The notes beneath the pieces are model-generated. The model searched no databases and was not told the origin of the DNA. It saw nothing but the letters and a program-made list of their open reading frames with translations. A stretch of DNA of 64,000 bases, from positions 1-64,000 of the forward strand of contig JAUTCS010000088.1 of NCBI GenBank assembly GCA_030673825.1. The letters run 5' to 3'. Positions 1 to 7,639 of this stretch are shown here, piece after piece. The stretch is from Verrucomicrobiota bacterium JB024 (GTDB lineage Bacteria > Verrucomicrobiota > Verrucomicrobiia > Opitutales > Cerasicoccaceae). How positions within the stretch are numbered: the stretch's first letter is position 1; the number at the start of each line of letters is the position of its first letter. Both the position numbers and the translations under genes were made by a program.

Positions 1-1119
1 CTGCATCTGCATCTGGCAAAGGCCGTTGAGCGTGTACTCGATCGGGTCCTCCGCCGTGCGGATGCAGATTTCCGGCGAGTTGATCTCATTGATCGCGGAG
101 TAAAGCGTCATCGACTTACCGTAGCCGGTCGGCCCGCAGTGCAGGATCATGCCGTAGGGCCGGGTGATGAGGTCCCGGTATACGGTGAGGTTTTCCGGCT
201 CGAAGCCCAGGGCCGTCAGCGGCAAGGTCGATTTGCTCTTGTCGAGGATACGCATGACCGCGCCTTCCCCGTGGTTGAGCGGCGCGGTGGAAACGCGCAG
301 GTCGATATTGATGGGCTTTTTGGTAAACTGCTGAAAGACGATACGACCGTCCTGCGGGAGGCGCTTTTCGGCGATGTCGAGGTTCGACATGACCTTGATA
401 CGGGCCAGCAGCGCCCCGGCCACCTTGGACGGGAGGGTCAGCTTTTCGGTGAGCACACCGTCCACGCGCACGCGCACGCGGCAGACCTTCTCCGAGGGCT
501 CGATGTGAATGTCACTGCCGCCGGAGTAATAAGCGTCCTCGATGATGCGGTTGGCCAGCTGGATGATCGGGGCCGACTCTTCGGCATCGGCATCGTCGTC
601 GAGTTCGGCCTCGTCCATGGAAAACTCCATGTCGAGCGCCTCGACCACGTCCCCGAAGCCTTCAGCCACACGGACCTCGGCCTTTTCCTCGGTCTTGAGC
701 TGGTGGAGGATGTCGCGCTCAAGGGCGAGCAGCGCGTGCACCTTGCGCCGGGTAAGTTCCTGAACCTTGTTGCGGACGGTGAGGTCGAAAGGGTTGGCCA
801 GGGCGATGACCATGTAGTTGCCGACCAGGCCGACGGGGAGAATCTTGTTCTCCTTGCAGAAGTCCTGCTCCAGCCGCTCGAAGGTGCGCTCGTCGCGGCG
901 GAACTGGTGCGCATTGAAAGGGGTCAAACCGCAGGCCTTGCTCTTGGCCACCAAGAGCTGAAACTCGCTGATCTCAAAGTCCTTCATCAGGAGCTTCTCG
1001 ACCTCTTCGCCGGAGAGCTCCTTGTCGGTGTTGATGATCTGGTCGGCCTGCTGGGGCGACAGACGGTTCAGCTCCTTGAGATTGTTGACAATCGAAGCCT
1101 GGATGCGGGCAAGAGCCAT
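1..1119 (-). CDS. GspE/PilB-type secretion or pilus ATPase, N-terminal part (3' end beyond window)
   Basis: Partial gene: 373 codons are open from the ATG at 1119 to the window edge, so the C-terminal ATPase core (Walker B, His box, zinc motif) is outside. The start MALARIQAS lies 16 nt after the upstream response-regulator stop. Visible parts are an N-terminal T2SSE_N/MshEN-like region (about 1-150), an acidic linker (about 165-180), then the N2 domain with [16 protein letters not shown] and DLRVSTAP, and a Walker A at about 328-336. That P-loop reads GPTGYGKSM instead of the usual GPTGSGKST; the invariant GKS is kept. The Asp box follows as TAEDPIEY. The family consists of hexameric cytoplasmic ATPases that drive type IV pilus or type II secretion pseudopilus assembly. 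It is distinct from the two complete PilB-like ATPases at 34-39 kb. Its association with receiver proteins suggests a dedicated, regulated motor, which is inference. Confidence 0.88.
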   Translation of the reverse strand, partial: MALARIQASIVNNLKELNRLSPQQADQIINTDKELSGEEVEKLLMKDFEISEFQLLVAKSKACGLTPFNAHQFRRDERTFERLEQDFCKENKILPVGLVGNYMVIALANPFDLTVRNKVQELTRRKVHALLALERDILHQLKTEEKAEVRVAEGFGDVVEALDMEFSMDEAELDDDADAEESAPIIQLANRIIEDAYYSGGSDIHIEPSEKVCRVRVRVDGVLTEKLTLPSKVAGALLARIKVMSNLDIAEKRLPQDGRIVFQQFTKKPINIDLRVSTAPLNHGEGAVMRILDKSKSTLPLTALGFEPENLTVYRDLITRPYGMILHCGPTGYGKSMTLYSAINEINSPEICIRTAEDPIEYTLNGLCQMQMQ

Positions 1120-1135
1120 GGGGAAAAAACGGGGG

Positions 1136-2488
1136 TTATGCCGGAGGCGTTAGCAACTCGGGGTAAAGCAGACCCAGGTCCTCGGGCTTGCGGGCGGCAC
1201 CGGCCAGCGCACGCTCCACACCGAGGCGCTCGAGCAGATGGCCGAGCTCCTCGTCGCAGTCGTGGAGCATGAGCTTGAGCAGTGCGGTCTGCTCAGCCCG
1301 GAGGTATTCCTTGAGCGTGAGCAGTGGCCCCTCAGGAGCCTCCACGCCCGTCCGGGCCAGGATAGCCGAAAGCTGGGAGCCGGTCACCGGCCCCTTTTTC
1401 GTCAGCGCGACAGCGCGGCGGATGACGTCGGCAAGCTCGCGGTAGTTACCCGGCCACTTGTATCCAAGCAGGCATGACAGCGCGTTACCGCTGATGAGCG
1501 AGCGTTCGGGCAAGCCCATCTTTTCCGCGTGGAGGGCGAGCAGGCGCTGCACGTACACGGCGAGGTCGCTCAGGCGCTCACGCAGGGGCGGCCAGACGCT
1601 GTGCTTTTCCTGCAAAAGGTCCTTGAGCTCCGGGTTGATACGCGGCGGCCCCTCGGCGAAAAGCGAGTCGTCCACCAGATGCACGAACTGGAAGCTCTCG
1701 GGTGCCTCGCGGAAAAGGTCCACCCACGCCTCCTGCCGGTCAAAGCTCGCATGGGCATAGCCGCAAACGCCGACCACGGTACTGCAGTCCGGGGAAGGCT
1801 CGCCGAGGGTCTGGCGCATGCGCGGCGAGATCTCCGCCGAGACGTTGACGAGGATGAGGCGATCCACCGGCTGCTTTTGCCAGCGGGAAATCTCGCGCAG
1901 CAAGAGCTCGAACTCCGACCCGCCGGGGGCCTGGATAAAGACGTGCGCCTGCTCGCGGGAGGACAGCCAGATGTCGTCGAGGAACATCTGCATGGCCACG
2001 GAAGCATCAGCCACATAGCGGCTGGCGGCGGGATAGCTGCGCACATAGCTGCGTCCCTCGTCGTCGGGGATGGCCTCGCTCTGGGCAGACTGGAGACTCT
2101 TCTGGCGGTGAAACTCCTCCTCGCCCAGCGGCTGGACGAAACGCTTCACGTGCTTGAGGAAATTCTCGATGTCGATCGGCTTTTCCAGCACCAGGGTGAC
2201 GCTCATGTTGGCCACCTTGACCAGCTCGGGCGTGTTCATCAGCCCGGAGACGAGGATCACGGGCAGGTCCGGGTTGATCTGCCGAGCCTTCTGCAAAAAG
2301 TCCGCGCCGTCCATGACGGGCATCTTGTAGTCGGAGATGACGAGGTCGTACCCGCGCTCCTCCAGCGCACGGAGGGCAACCTCCGGCTTGGTGGCTGAAT
2401 CGACGAGAAAGTTATGCTGCTCCAGCAGGGAGTGCAGCATTTTGGCGTAATTTTCTTCGTCGTCGAGTACGAGGATCTTTTGCGGCAT
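1136..2488 (-). CDS. Response regulator: receiver domain plus degenerate NtrC-type AAA+ half
   Basis: 450 aa. Residues 1-120 form a CheY-like receiver with acidic pocket DDEE (9-12), phosphoacceptor Asp53 in SDYKMP and Lys103 in EKP. The rest aligns by eye to a sigma-54 activator AAA+ domain that has lost its chemistry. Where Walker A should be there is APGGSEFE (about 187-194), and no GAFTGA loop or Walker B was found. The structural landmarks PLRERLSDL (301-309) and WPGNYREL (345-352) remain. No convincing C-terminal HTH is visible. I infer a non-ATPase, non-sigma-54 signalling protein acting through protein contacts. It sits directly upstream of the ATPase gene in the same direction, and a second protein of the same unusual architecture lies two genes upstream at 3285-4604. 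Confidence 0.82.
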   Translation of the reverse strand: MPQKILVLDDEENYAKMLHSLLEQHNFLVDSATKPEVALRALEERGYDLVISDYKMPVMDGADFLQKARQINPDLPVILVSGLMNTPELVKVANMSVTLVLEKPIDIENFLKHVKRFVQPLGEEEFHRQKSLQSAQSEAIPDDEGRSYVRSYPAASRYVADASVAMQMFLDDIWLSSREQAHVFIQAPGGSEFELLLREISRWQKQPVDRLILVNVSAEISPRMRQTLGEPSPDCSTVVGVCGYAHASFDRQEAWVDLFREAPESFQFVHLVDDSLFAEGPPRINPELKDLLQEKHSVWPPLRERLSDLAVYVQRLLALHAEKMGLPERSLISGNALSCLLGYKWPGNYRELADVIRRAVALTKKGPVTGSQLSAILARTGVEAPEGPLLTLKEYLRAEQTALLKLMLHDCDEELGHLLERLGVERALAGAARKPEDLGLLYPELLTPPA

Positions 2489-2560
2489 AAACAGCCCGGT
2501 TGTCGCGGGTTAGGAAAATAACTTAGCGCCTTCGCCCCCCGTGGCAAGAGCCCAATGGTG

Positions 2561-3235
2561 TTAAAAAAGCATGAAAGCCTCGCCAATGCGCAGCAGGGCG
2601 CCCCGGGAGACCAGCGGCAGGTCCCGATCCGTCAGCGCCATCAGGTAATCGTCGGTAGTGTTCGACCAGGCCCACAGCGAGGCGCGCTCATAGCTCAGGC
2701 GCAGACGACCGCGGGGACAACCATGGCCTTTGAGCAGAGTGTCGAGCTGGAGCACCAGCCGGCTGGCCTGCAGCAACTGCATGCTTTCCAGCGAGGTCGT
2801 GCAGCAGCACTCCTCCCACTGGCTGGACTCGAAGTCGCGGATCCCGGCCCAGGCCACGCCCGGCAGCTCGCAGAGGCGGTCCAGCACCTCGGGCCGACGC
2901 ACGTCCAGCAGGGAGTCCGAGGCAAGCACTTCGCGCCAGGGCACATCGTCAAAGTCTTCCCAGCCGGTAACGCCTTCCCAGGCTTGGTAATCGAACCCAC
3001 TGGGGGTACTCGACAGGCTCAGGGCCCGTCCGGGCTCCCAGGCAAAAAGGTTCTGCAACGCCCCGGCCTCCAGGCTCTCGCCGCAGGTCTGGCAGGAGCG
3101 GACCAGTGTGCTCAGCAGCAGGCCGAGCTCAGCAGTGTCCACGGTACCCTCCGCCTCTTCGGCAGAGAGAAAGTCCTCCCCGAAAGTCACTTTGACCGTC
3201 GAACGGAGGGAAAAGCTGTCAGGGCTGGCGCTCAT
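2561..3235 (-). CDS. Hypothetical protein, possible roadblock/LC7-like C-terminal domain
   Basis: 224 aa with no family recognised with certainty and no signal peptide or membrane segment. The last ~105 residues follow the order of a roadblock/LC7 fold: LPGVAWAGIRD, a helix rich in Leu (LQASRLVLQLDTLL), RLRLSYERASLWAW, DDYLMALTDRDLPLV, and a final helix ending in RIGEAFML. This resembles the MglB-like pattern of 'LPGV...G..', a long helix, and two strands followed by a terminal helix, but the assignment is by eye only. Residues ~142-147 hold a CCC cluster. It lies between two receiver/pseudo-AAA+ genes, 49 nt after one and 72 nt before the other, so it is probably cotranscribed. Roadblock proteins regulate small Ras-like GTPases in polarity and motility systems. 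No such GTPase is in the visible locus. Confidence 0.6.
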   Translation of the reverse strand: MSASPDSFSLRSTVKVTFGEDFLSAEEAEGTVDTAELGLLLSTLVRSCQTCGESLEAGALQNLFAWEPGRALSLSSTPSGFDYQAWEGVTGWEDFDDVPWREVLASDSLLDVRRPEVLDRLCELPGVAWAGIRDFESSQWEECCCTTSLESMQLLQASRLVLQLDTLLKGHGCPRGRLRLSYERASLWAWSNTTDDYLMALTDRDLPLVSRGALLRIGEAFMLF

Positions 3236-3284
3236 GGGGAAACGTTCGAAAGTTTAAATGTTTGAGGCTTTGAAAGTTGGGCGG

Positions 3285-4604
3285 TCAGGCATCGGCGGGG
3301 GCGACCATCGCGGTGACGGTAGCCACATCCACGTCCAGCGCCTGGGCGGTCAATTCCGCCTGCTCGCCACTGAGCAGATAAACGGCGTTGAGGTAATCCT
3401 TGCCACGCAACTGAAGCAGGTGCTTGAGATTGCGCACGCCCTGACGGGTATTACCCGTCTGCGAGCAGACCTCCTCAAATGTCTCCCGGGTGATGGTTCC
3501 GCCGCCCGAAGCTGACACGGCCGCCCGCACGAGGCGCTTGAGCTCAAGCACCCCGCCAAACCATTCCTTTTCGCGGAGAAAGGCCGAGGCGGTAATATCC
3601 AGCTCGGGCACCGAAGAGAGCCCCAGGCGCGCAACTTCGGAGCGGATCACCCGACGGGCGAACAACGGAATGTCCTCACGTATCTCCACCAGGGACGGGA
3701 TACGCACCTCCGAAGTTCCCAGGAACATGTAAAGGTTGTCGTCGATTTTACCGCCGTCGTAGAGGGTGTCGATGTCCTCGTTGACAAAGAAGATGTAGCG
3801 CACGGGCAATTCGTAGGCCGAGAACGGGCCCTTCTTTTTCGAGGCGGCGTAAACGATCTCGGTCTGCTCGGGCTGAAGCAGGTCGGGACGCCCGAGCATG
3901 AGCGTAAGCCGGTTCGCCCCGGCCTCCTGCGCCTCCTGAAGCGTATGCAGGAGCGTCGCCTGGTCGAGCTGCTCGCGCTCGATCATCGCGAAGGCCTCTC
4001 CGCTCTCGGCGTCGAAGCGGCGGATATCCTCCAGCAGCGCGGGCAGATCGCTCCCGTCCTCGCCGATCATGACGAGGTTGGTCTTAAAACCGCGCAGGGC
4101 ATGCAGCTTCTTGGCAAACTCCAGGCTGGCGGAAGCCCGGCAGGGATACGACTCGAAGGTGAAAGGCAGCCCGTGGTTAAAGTCCCCGGAGTCCGACTCG
4201 GCACCGCCGCCGGTGGGGGCCAGCCGCTCGCTGTCGGCCTGGGCGGACTCGATCAGCGCGGAGGTACGCTTGAGCAGGGAAAAGACGTTCAGGGGCTTGA
4301 GGAAAACCCCGCCCACCCCCTCACGGATGAGGTTGCGGATGGTGTCGTTGTCGAGGTAGCCGGACACCATGATGACCGGGATGGCAGGGTCCAGGCGCTT
4401 GATCTCGCGGATGAACTCCTCCCCGCTGAGCCCGGGCATCTTCTGGTCGGTCACGACCAAGTCGAAGCTGTCGTTGCGGAAGAGCTCGACGGCGGCCTCG
4501 GGGTCACGCTCGGAGACGACCTCGTAGTCGGCCTGCGCGTAGATATCCGTCAGCAGGTTGTTGAAGTCCGAATCGTCGTCGAGAATGAGTATCCGTTTAC
4601 CCAT
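3285..4604 (-). CDS. Response regulator: receiver domain plus degenerate NtrC-type AAA+ half (second copy)
   Basis: 439 aa. The receiver (1-120) has DDD at 9-11, Asp53 in TDQKMP and Lys103 in FLKP, so phosphorylation looks possible. From about residue 175 the order of an NtrC AAA+ domain is recognisable but catalytically dead: VMIGEDGSDLP (179-189) replaces the Walker A GESGTGKE, RIPSLVEIREDIP (302-313) matches the usual PPLRERxEDI element, and WFGGVLELKRLV (349-360) matches WPGNVRELxNxI. No GAFTGA, Walker B or sensor arginine is evident. A final segment (about 375-435, KHLLQLRGKDYLNAVYLL) could be a divergent helical output domain. It is a paralogue in architecture of the 1136-2488 product, though the two differ greatly in sequence. 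Known NtrC proteins need ATP hydrolysis to activate sigma-54, so that role is unlikely here. Confidence 0.8.
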   Translation of the reverse strand: MGKRILILDDDSDFNNLLTDIYAQADYEVVSERDPEAAVELFRNDSFDLVVTDQKMPGLSGEEFIREIKRLDPAIPVIMVSGYLDNDTIRNLIREGVGGVFLKPLNVFSLLKRTSALIESAQADSERLAPTGGGAESDSGDFNHGLPFTFESYPCRASASLEFAKKLHALRGFKTNLVMIGEDGSDLPALLEDIRRFDAESGEAFAMIEREQLDQATLLHTLQEAQEAGANRLTLMLGRPDLLQPEQTEIVYAASKKKGPFSAYELPVRYIFFVNEDIDTLYDGGKIDDNLYMFLGTSEVRIPSLVEIREDIPLFARRVIRSEVARLGLSSVPELDITASAFLREKEWFGGVLELKRLVRAAVSASGGGTITRETFEEVCSQTGNTRQGVRNLKHLLQLRGKDYLNAVYLLSGEQAELTAQALDVDVATVTAMVAPADA

Positions 4605-4717
4605 GGTACTGATGTCTTTATATCAGGTCGGGCCAAGGCGGTTCAAGCCATTCCGGCCACCCTGAGACGGGTAATCGGCGGATGGGGCCGGACCTTTAGC
4701 CGTAACAGCTGCGCGGG

Positions 4718-5224
4718 TCAGGCTTCGGCCCCCTTGGTTTCGGACTTTTCACTGGTGGCACGCTCCAGGGCCTCCGCGATGGAAGCGATACTGGCCACGT
4801 ACCAGATAATCTTACCCTCCAGTTGCTCGGCCCAGAACTGCTTGGCGGGCTCGCTCAGGTAGTAGCCGGTGGCGACCATGTAAAAATCCTCCACCCGGTC
4901 AAAGGGGATCGTGAACGTGGCCCAGCACAGGTCGGTGTTGACCCGCATTTCACGGAACTTCGCCAAGTCGTAGTTACCGAGGTCAATCAAGCTGACATCG
5001 TCCTGCTCCATCAGGCTGTCGATGAGCGCGGCCTCGTCCAGCGCCTTGAGGTCGAAGACGAGGATATTCATCAGGCTGGCCCCACGCAGGTCGCCGGCCT
5101 GGACGATCTCCAGCAGCTTTTCGTTGGCTGTTTCGAGGTCCTCGTTGGTGACGAGGCCACGTTCGAGCAAGGCGGCGCCGAGGAAGCGGTTGCTGCGCAG
5201 GACAAGCGGGCGCTGTTCAAGCAT
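4718..5224 (-). CDS. Stand-alone MshEN/T2SSE_N-like domain protein
   Basis: 168 aa and soluble. Two tandem helical motifs can be read: RFLGAALLERGLVTNEDL (about 13-30) and GASLMNILVFDLKALDEAAL (about 47-66). These are followed by VSLIDLGNYDLAKFREM and a beta-rich stretch ending in IASIAEALERA. That order matches the N-terminal domain of GspE/PilB/MshE ATPases (RLGxxLxxxGLIxxxxL motifs, then 'v.dL......lP....r...P....d....va'). Here the domain stands alone without an ATPase. In MshE these motifs bind cyclic di-GMP. The first motif keeps the R-x-LG-x2-L-x3-GL pattern fairly well and the second is weaker, so ligand binding is inference. It is the first gene of the five-gene minus-strand set. It could compete with, or act as an adaptor for, the ATPase whose gene is last. 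Confidence 0.68.
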   Translation of the reverse strand: MLEQRPLVLRSNRFLGAALLERGLVTNEDLETANEKLLEIVQAGDLRGASLMNILVFDLKALDEAALIDSLMEQDDVSLIDLGNYDLAKFREMRVNTDLCWATFTIPFDRVEDFYMVATGYYLSEPAKQFWAEQLEGKIIWYVASIASIAEALERATSEKSETKGAEA

Positions 5225-5599
5225 GATCGTGGAGCATAGACGGCCCGGACCAGCCGGGGCGATAAAAAAACAGAATCCTCTGCACGTGCCGAAGTAGAGT
5301 GTGCTCTGTTAACCTAATCAGTTTAAGGTGGGTGCTCTCCAACTGGCTTCTGTCTTCCGGTTTACGGCCTGACATCCACAGGTCGGGCTCGAGCTCCCAA
5401 TATATGAGAAAAGGATAAGAGCAGACGTTAGGTTTCGTACACAGAAGAGGATTCTGCAAAAAACATACCCGAAGTACCGGGTATTTCAAATGGAAAAATG
5501 CATCTGTCGGGGCGAAAGAGCGTCACCGGGCCGCGGGCGCCTGCTCGGCAGGCAAGCCCGTGACCGGAAAACACAAAAACCGCCGACCAGACAGCCTTC
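5225..5599. other. Intergenic gap, 375 bp
   Basis: No credible gene; the short ORFs on both strands lack family features and good start sites. It lies upstream of the five-gene receiver/ATPase set, so it should carry that set's promoter. It also lies downstream of the secreted-protein gene at 5600-6073, for which a minus-strand terminator is listed at 5457-5484. Base composition is lower in GC than the flanking genes. I could not assign a promoter with confidence. Confidence 0.5.
5457..5484 (-). terminator. Intrinsic terminator for the 5600-7521 genes
   Basis: Read on the minus strand, a 7-bp perfect stem ATACCCG / CGGGTAT with a 6-nt loop (5465-5484) is followed by G and six or more T residues (A-run at 5458-5463 on the plus strand). 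It lies about 115 nt past the stop of the secreted-protein gene and upstream of the next minus-strand gene. Confidence 0.7.
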
Positions 5600-6073
5600 T
5601 TAGCGAAGCGGCCCCCCAAAAAGGCCCTGATCCAGCGCGCCGTACTTCTGGGCGAGGAAGGCTTCGAGTTTTTTGGTCACGTCGGCGCCGTAGATGGCGG
5701 TCACGTCGGCCATCATCTGCTGACGCAGCTTGTCCAGCTCGACCTCGACCTCGGCCGGGAACTTGCGTCCCTGGAAGGTGCCTTCGCTCAGGTCCGCCAC
5801 CCGCTGAGAGATGGGACGGACCTTTGTCAGAAGCTGGTTGAGACGCTGAGGCTCATTGTAATTGACCGCGAGGTAGCCGATCGTATCCACCACGGGCACC
5901 CGGTACTGGACATTCAGCTCCACCTTGGGCTCGCTCCACTCCTGCTCCTCGTATTCCCAGCGGGCACGGTGAGCGTCGATCACGCGCGGACCGGCCAGCA
6001 GGCCGGGCGCGAGCGCGATGTCCAGGGACAGAACAGCCCCGAGCAGGGCCAGATGCTTCAGAGAGTGCAGCAT
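5600..6073 (-). CDS. Secreted hypothetical protein
   Basis: 157 aa, starting MLHSLKHLALLGAVLSL. Residues 1-28 look like a Sec signal peptide with hydrophobic core and small residues LLAGP near the probable cleavage site. The mature part is charged, with short predicted helices (LDKLRQQMMADVTAIYG, KKLEAFLAQKYGAL) and no recognised motif. It begins 11 nt after the TPR-protein stop, so the two are very likely one transcript and may work together at the envelope. No cysteine follows the hydrophobic stretch, so it is not an obvious lipoprotein. Confidence 0.72.
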   Translation of the reverse strand: MLHSLKHLALLGAVLSLDIALAPGLLAGPRVIDAHRARWEYEEQEWSEPKVELNVQYRVPVVDTIGYLAVNYNEPQRLNQLLTKVRPISQRVADLSEGTFQGRKFPAEVEVELDKLRQQMMADVTAIYGADVTKKLEAFLAQKYGALDQGLFGGPLR

Positions 6074-6084
6074 ATAAGGGGGAA

Positions 6085-7521
6085 TTACTGGTTTTTCTTT
6101 TTCTTGTCGTAGTACGCGTTGATGCGGTCGGAGACATCCTTGTAGCCGATGTCGTCCTGGTAGATTTCCTTGAGCTCCTCGATGGAGTTATCGTCGTCGC
6201 CGTTTTCGGCGTAGGCGATAGCCAAGTCGTAAATGATCTCCTTCTTCAGGTCGCTCATGCCGATGATGTCGGACTTGGCGGACTTGAGCTGCTCGATGGC
6301 CATGTCGCTCTTGCCTGTGGCATTGAGGGCGCGGCCAAGGTAAAGAATGGCGCGGGTGCGGACCTTCGGGTTACGGCGGGCCTGCTGGAACTGCTGAATG
6401 GCCTCGTCGTGCTGACCGTCCTCGTACAGGAGCTGGCCCAGGTCGAAACGCGCGGCGTAGTCGTTCGGGTACTTGTCGACGATTTCGCGGGCGTTCTTGA
6501 GACGGAAGTCGTGTTCCTCCTGGCGCAGGGCTTCGAGCTTCTGCTGGAGGGCGGCATCGTCCGGGCTGGCTTCGAGCGCTTCCTCGGTCTCGCCGATGCG
6601 CTTGCGCATGGACTGGACGGTGAGGTCGCTGGCCAGGCGCTCCAGCGTGGTGTCGCCACGACCGGTGGGACGCTCGCGGGCCTGCGTGAGGTATTCGAGT
6701 GCCTTCTCGAAGTCGCCCATGTTGCGGTAGGCGTTGATGATGTCCCGGTAAACATTCATGTTGTCGGGCTCTTTCTCCAGCTGCTTGAGGTTCTGAGCAA
6801 CCAGCTTCTGGAGGGTCTCCTCGTCGTTGACGACGCGGGAGCGCTGCTCGAGCTCGACGGCCTCTTCTTCGTTGGCCAGTTTGTCGCGGAAGTCAGCCTT
6901 GTCGTCGTCCCATTTACCGCGCTTCATGGACTCGGCCACGGAGGCGCGCTTGACAAGGTCCTGGGCGGCTTCGTTGCCGGGCTGCTCGGAGAGCACTTCA
7001 CCCGCCAGCAGGACGGCGTCCTGGGCGCGACCGGCCTCAATGAGGGCATTACCGAGGGCGAGCTTGTTATCGAGATTCTTGGAGTCGAGCTCCTTGACCG
7101 AGGCGTAGGCGTAAGCGGCGGTCTCCCACAGGCCGAGAGCCTCGGCGGCTTGGCCGAGCATGCGGTGGGCGCTGGTGTTGGAGGGGTCGGAATTGAGCAT
7201 CTTCTCCGCCGTTTCCATGGCGGCCTTGGGGTCCTTCTTCAGCTGGGTGCTGGCCTTGATGGCGAAGGGGGCGCTGGTCACGCTGCCGAGCAGGCGGCTG
7301 AAGCCGCTGGTCTTGCCGCCAGCGGAGCGTTTCTGGGCGGTCCGGAGAATCTTGCGCACGTCCAGGCAACCGGGCTGGCGCTGGAGGATGTTGGTGCAAA
7401 TGTCGATCGCATAGCCGGCGTTGCGGCCAATCGATTTCTGCGCGTTCTCTACCTGTTTACGAAGGCGGGGGTCCAGATCCTTCAGTTCGATTTCCTGATA
7501 AGTGCTTTCCGTGGTTTCCAT
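6085..7521 (-). CDS. Tetratricopeptide-repeat protein
   Basis: 478 aa from the ATG at 7521 (METTESTYQEIEL). A longer frame reaches 7590, but its extra 23 residues (proline-rich, MAVYAPW...) look non-coding. Repeated helical pairs of TPR type are visible: around residues 115-180 (AHRMLGQAAEALGLWETAAYAYA), 250-280 (VYRDIINAYRNMGDFEKALEY), 350-400 (ARFDLGQLLYEDGQHDEAIQQF, ILYLGRALNATGKSDMAIEQL) and near the end (IYDLAIAYAENGDDDNSIEEL). The C-terminus is lysine-rich. No signal peptide is visible, so it is probably cytoplasmic, acting as a scaffold of unknown partners. It is followed 11 nt downstream by the secreted-protein gene. Confidence 0.85.
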   Translation of the reverse strand: METTESTYQEIELKDLDPRLRKQVENAQKSIGRNAGYAIDICTNILQRQPGCLDVRKILRTAQKRSAGGKTSGFSRLLGSVTSAPFAIKASTQLKKDPKAAMETAEKMLNSDPSNTSAHRMLGQAAEALGLWETAAYAYASVKELDSKNLDNKLALGNALIEAGRAQDAVLLAGEVLSEQPGNEAAQDLVKRASVAESMKRGKWDDDKADFRDKLANEEEAVELEQRSRVVNDEETLQKLVAQNLKQLEKEPDNMNVYRDIINAYRNMGDFEKALEYLTQARERPTGRGDTTLERLASDLTVQSMRKRIGETEEALEASPDDAALQQKLEALRQEEHDFRLKNAREIVDKYPNDYAARFDLGQLLYEDGQHDEAIQQFQQARRNPKVRTRAILYLGRALNATGKSDMAIEQLKSAKSDIIGMSDLKKEIIYDLAIAYAENGDDDNSIEELKEIYQDDIGYKDVSDRINAYYDKKKKNQ

Positions 7522-7639
7522 AGGAGTAGGAATTGGGTAAGTTACTGCTTGCGGGGCGGGCGTCAATGCCCAAGGCGCATATACGGCCATCCGACGCGGT
7601 TTCCGGGAAAAAATCGCGGGCGCGCGGGGGAGTATGACC

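Noticed and set aside
139-1272. Long plus-strand open frame over the left-edge ATPase
   Set aside because: Antisense to a clear GspE/PilB reading; lacks family residues and reflects high GC.
7522-7590. Longer start for the TPR protein
   Set aside because: The added 23 residues are Pro-rich and unlike the charged N-terminus; ATG 7521 gives a more plausible protein.
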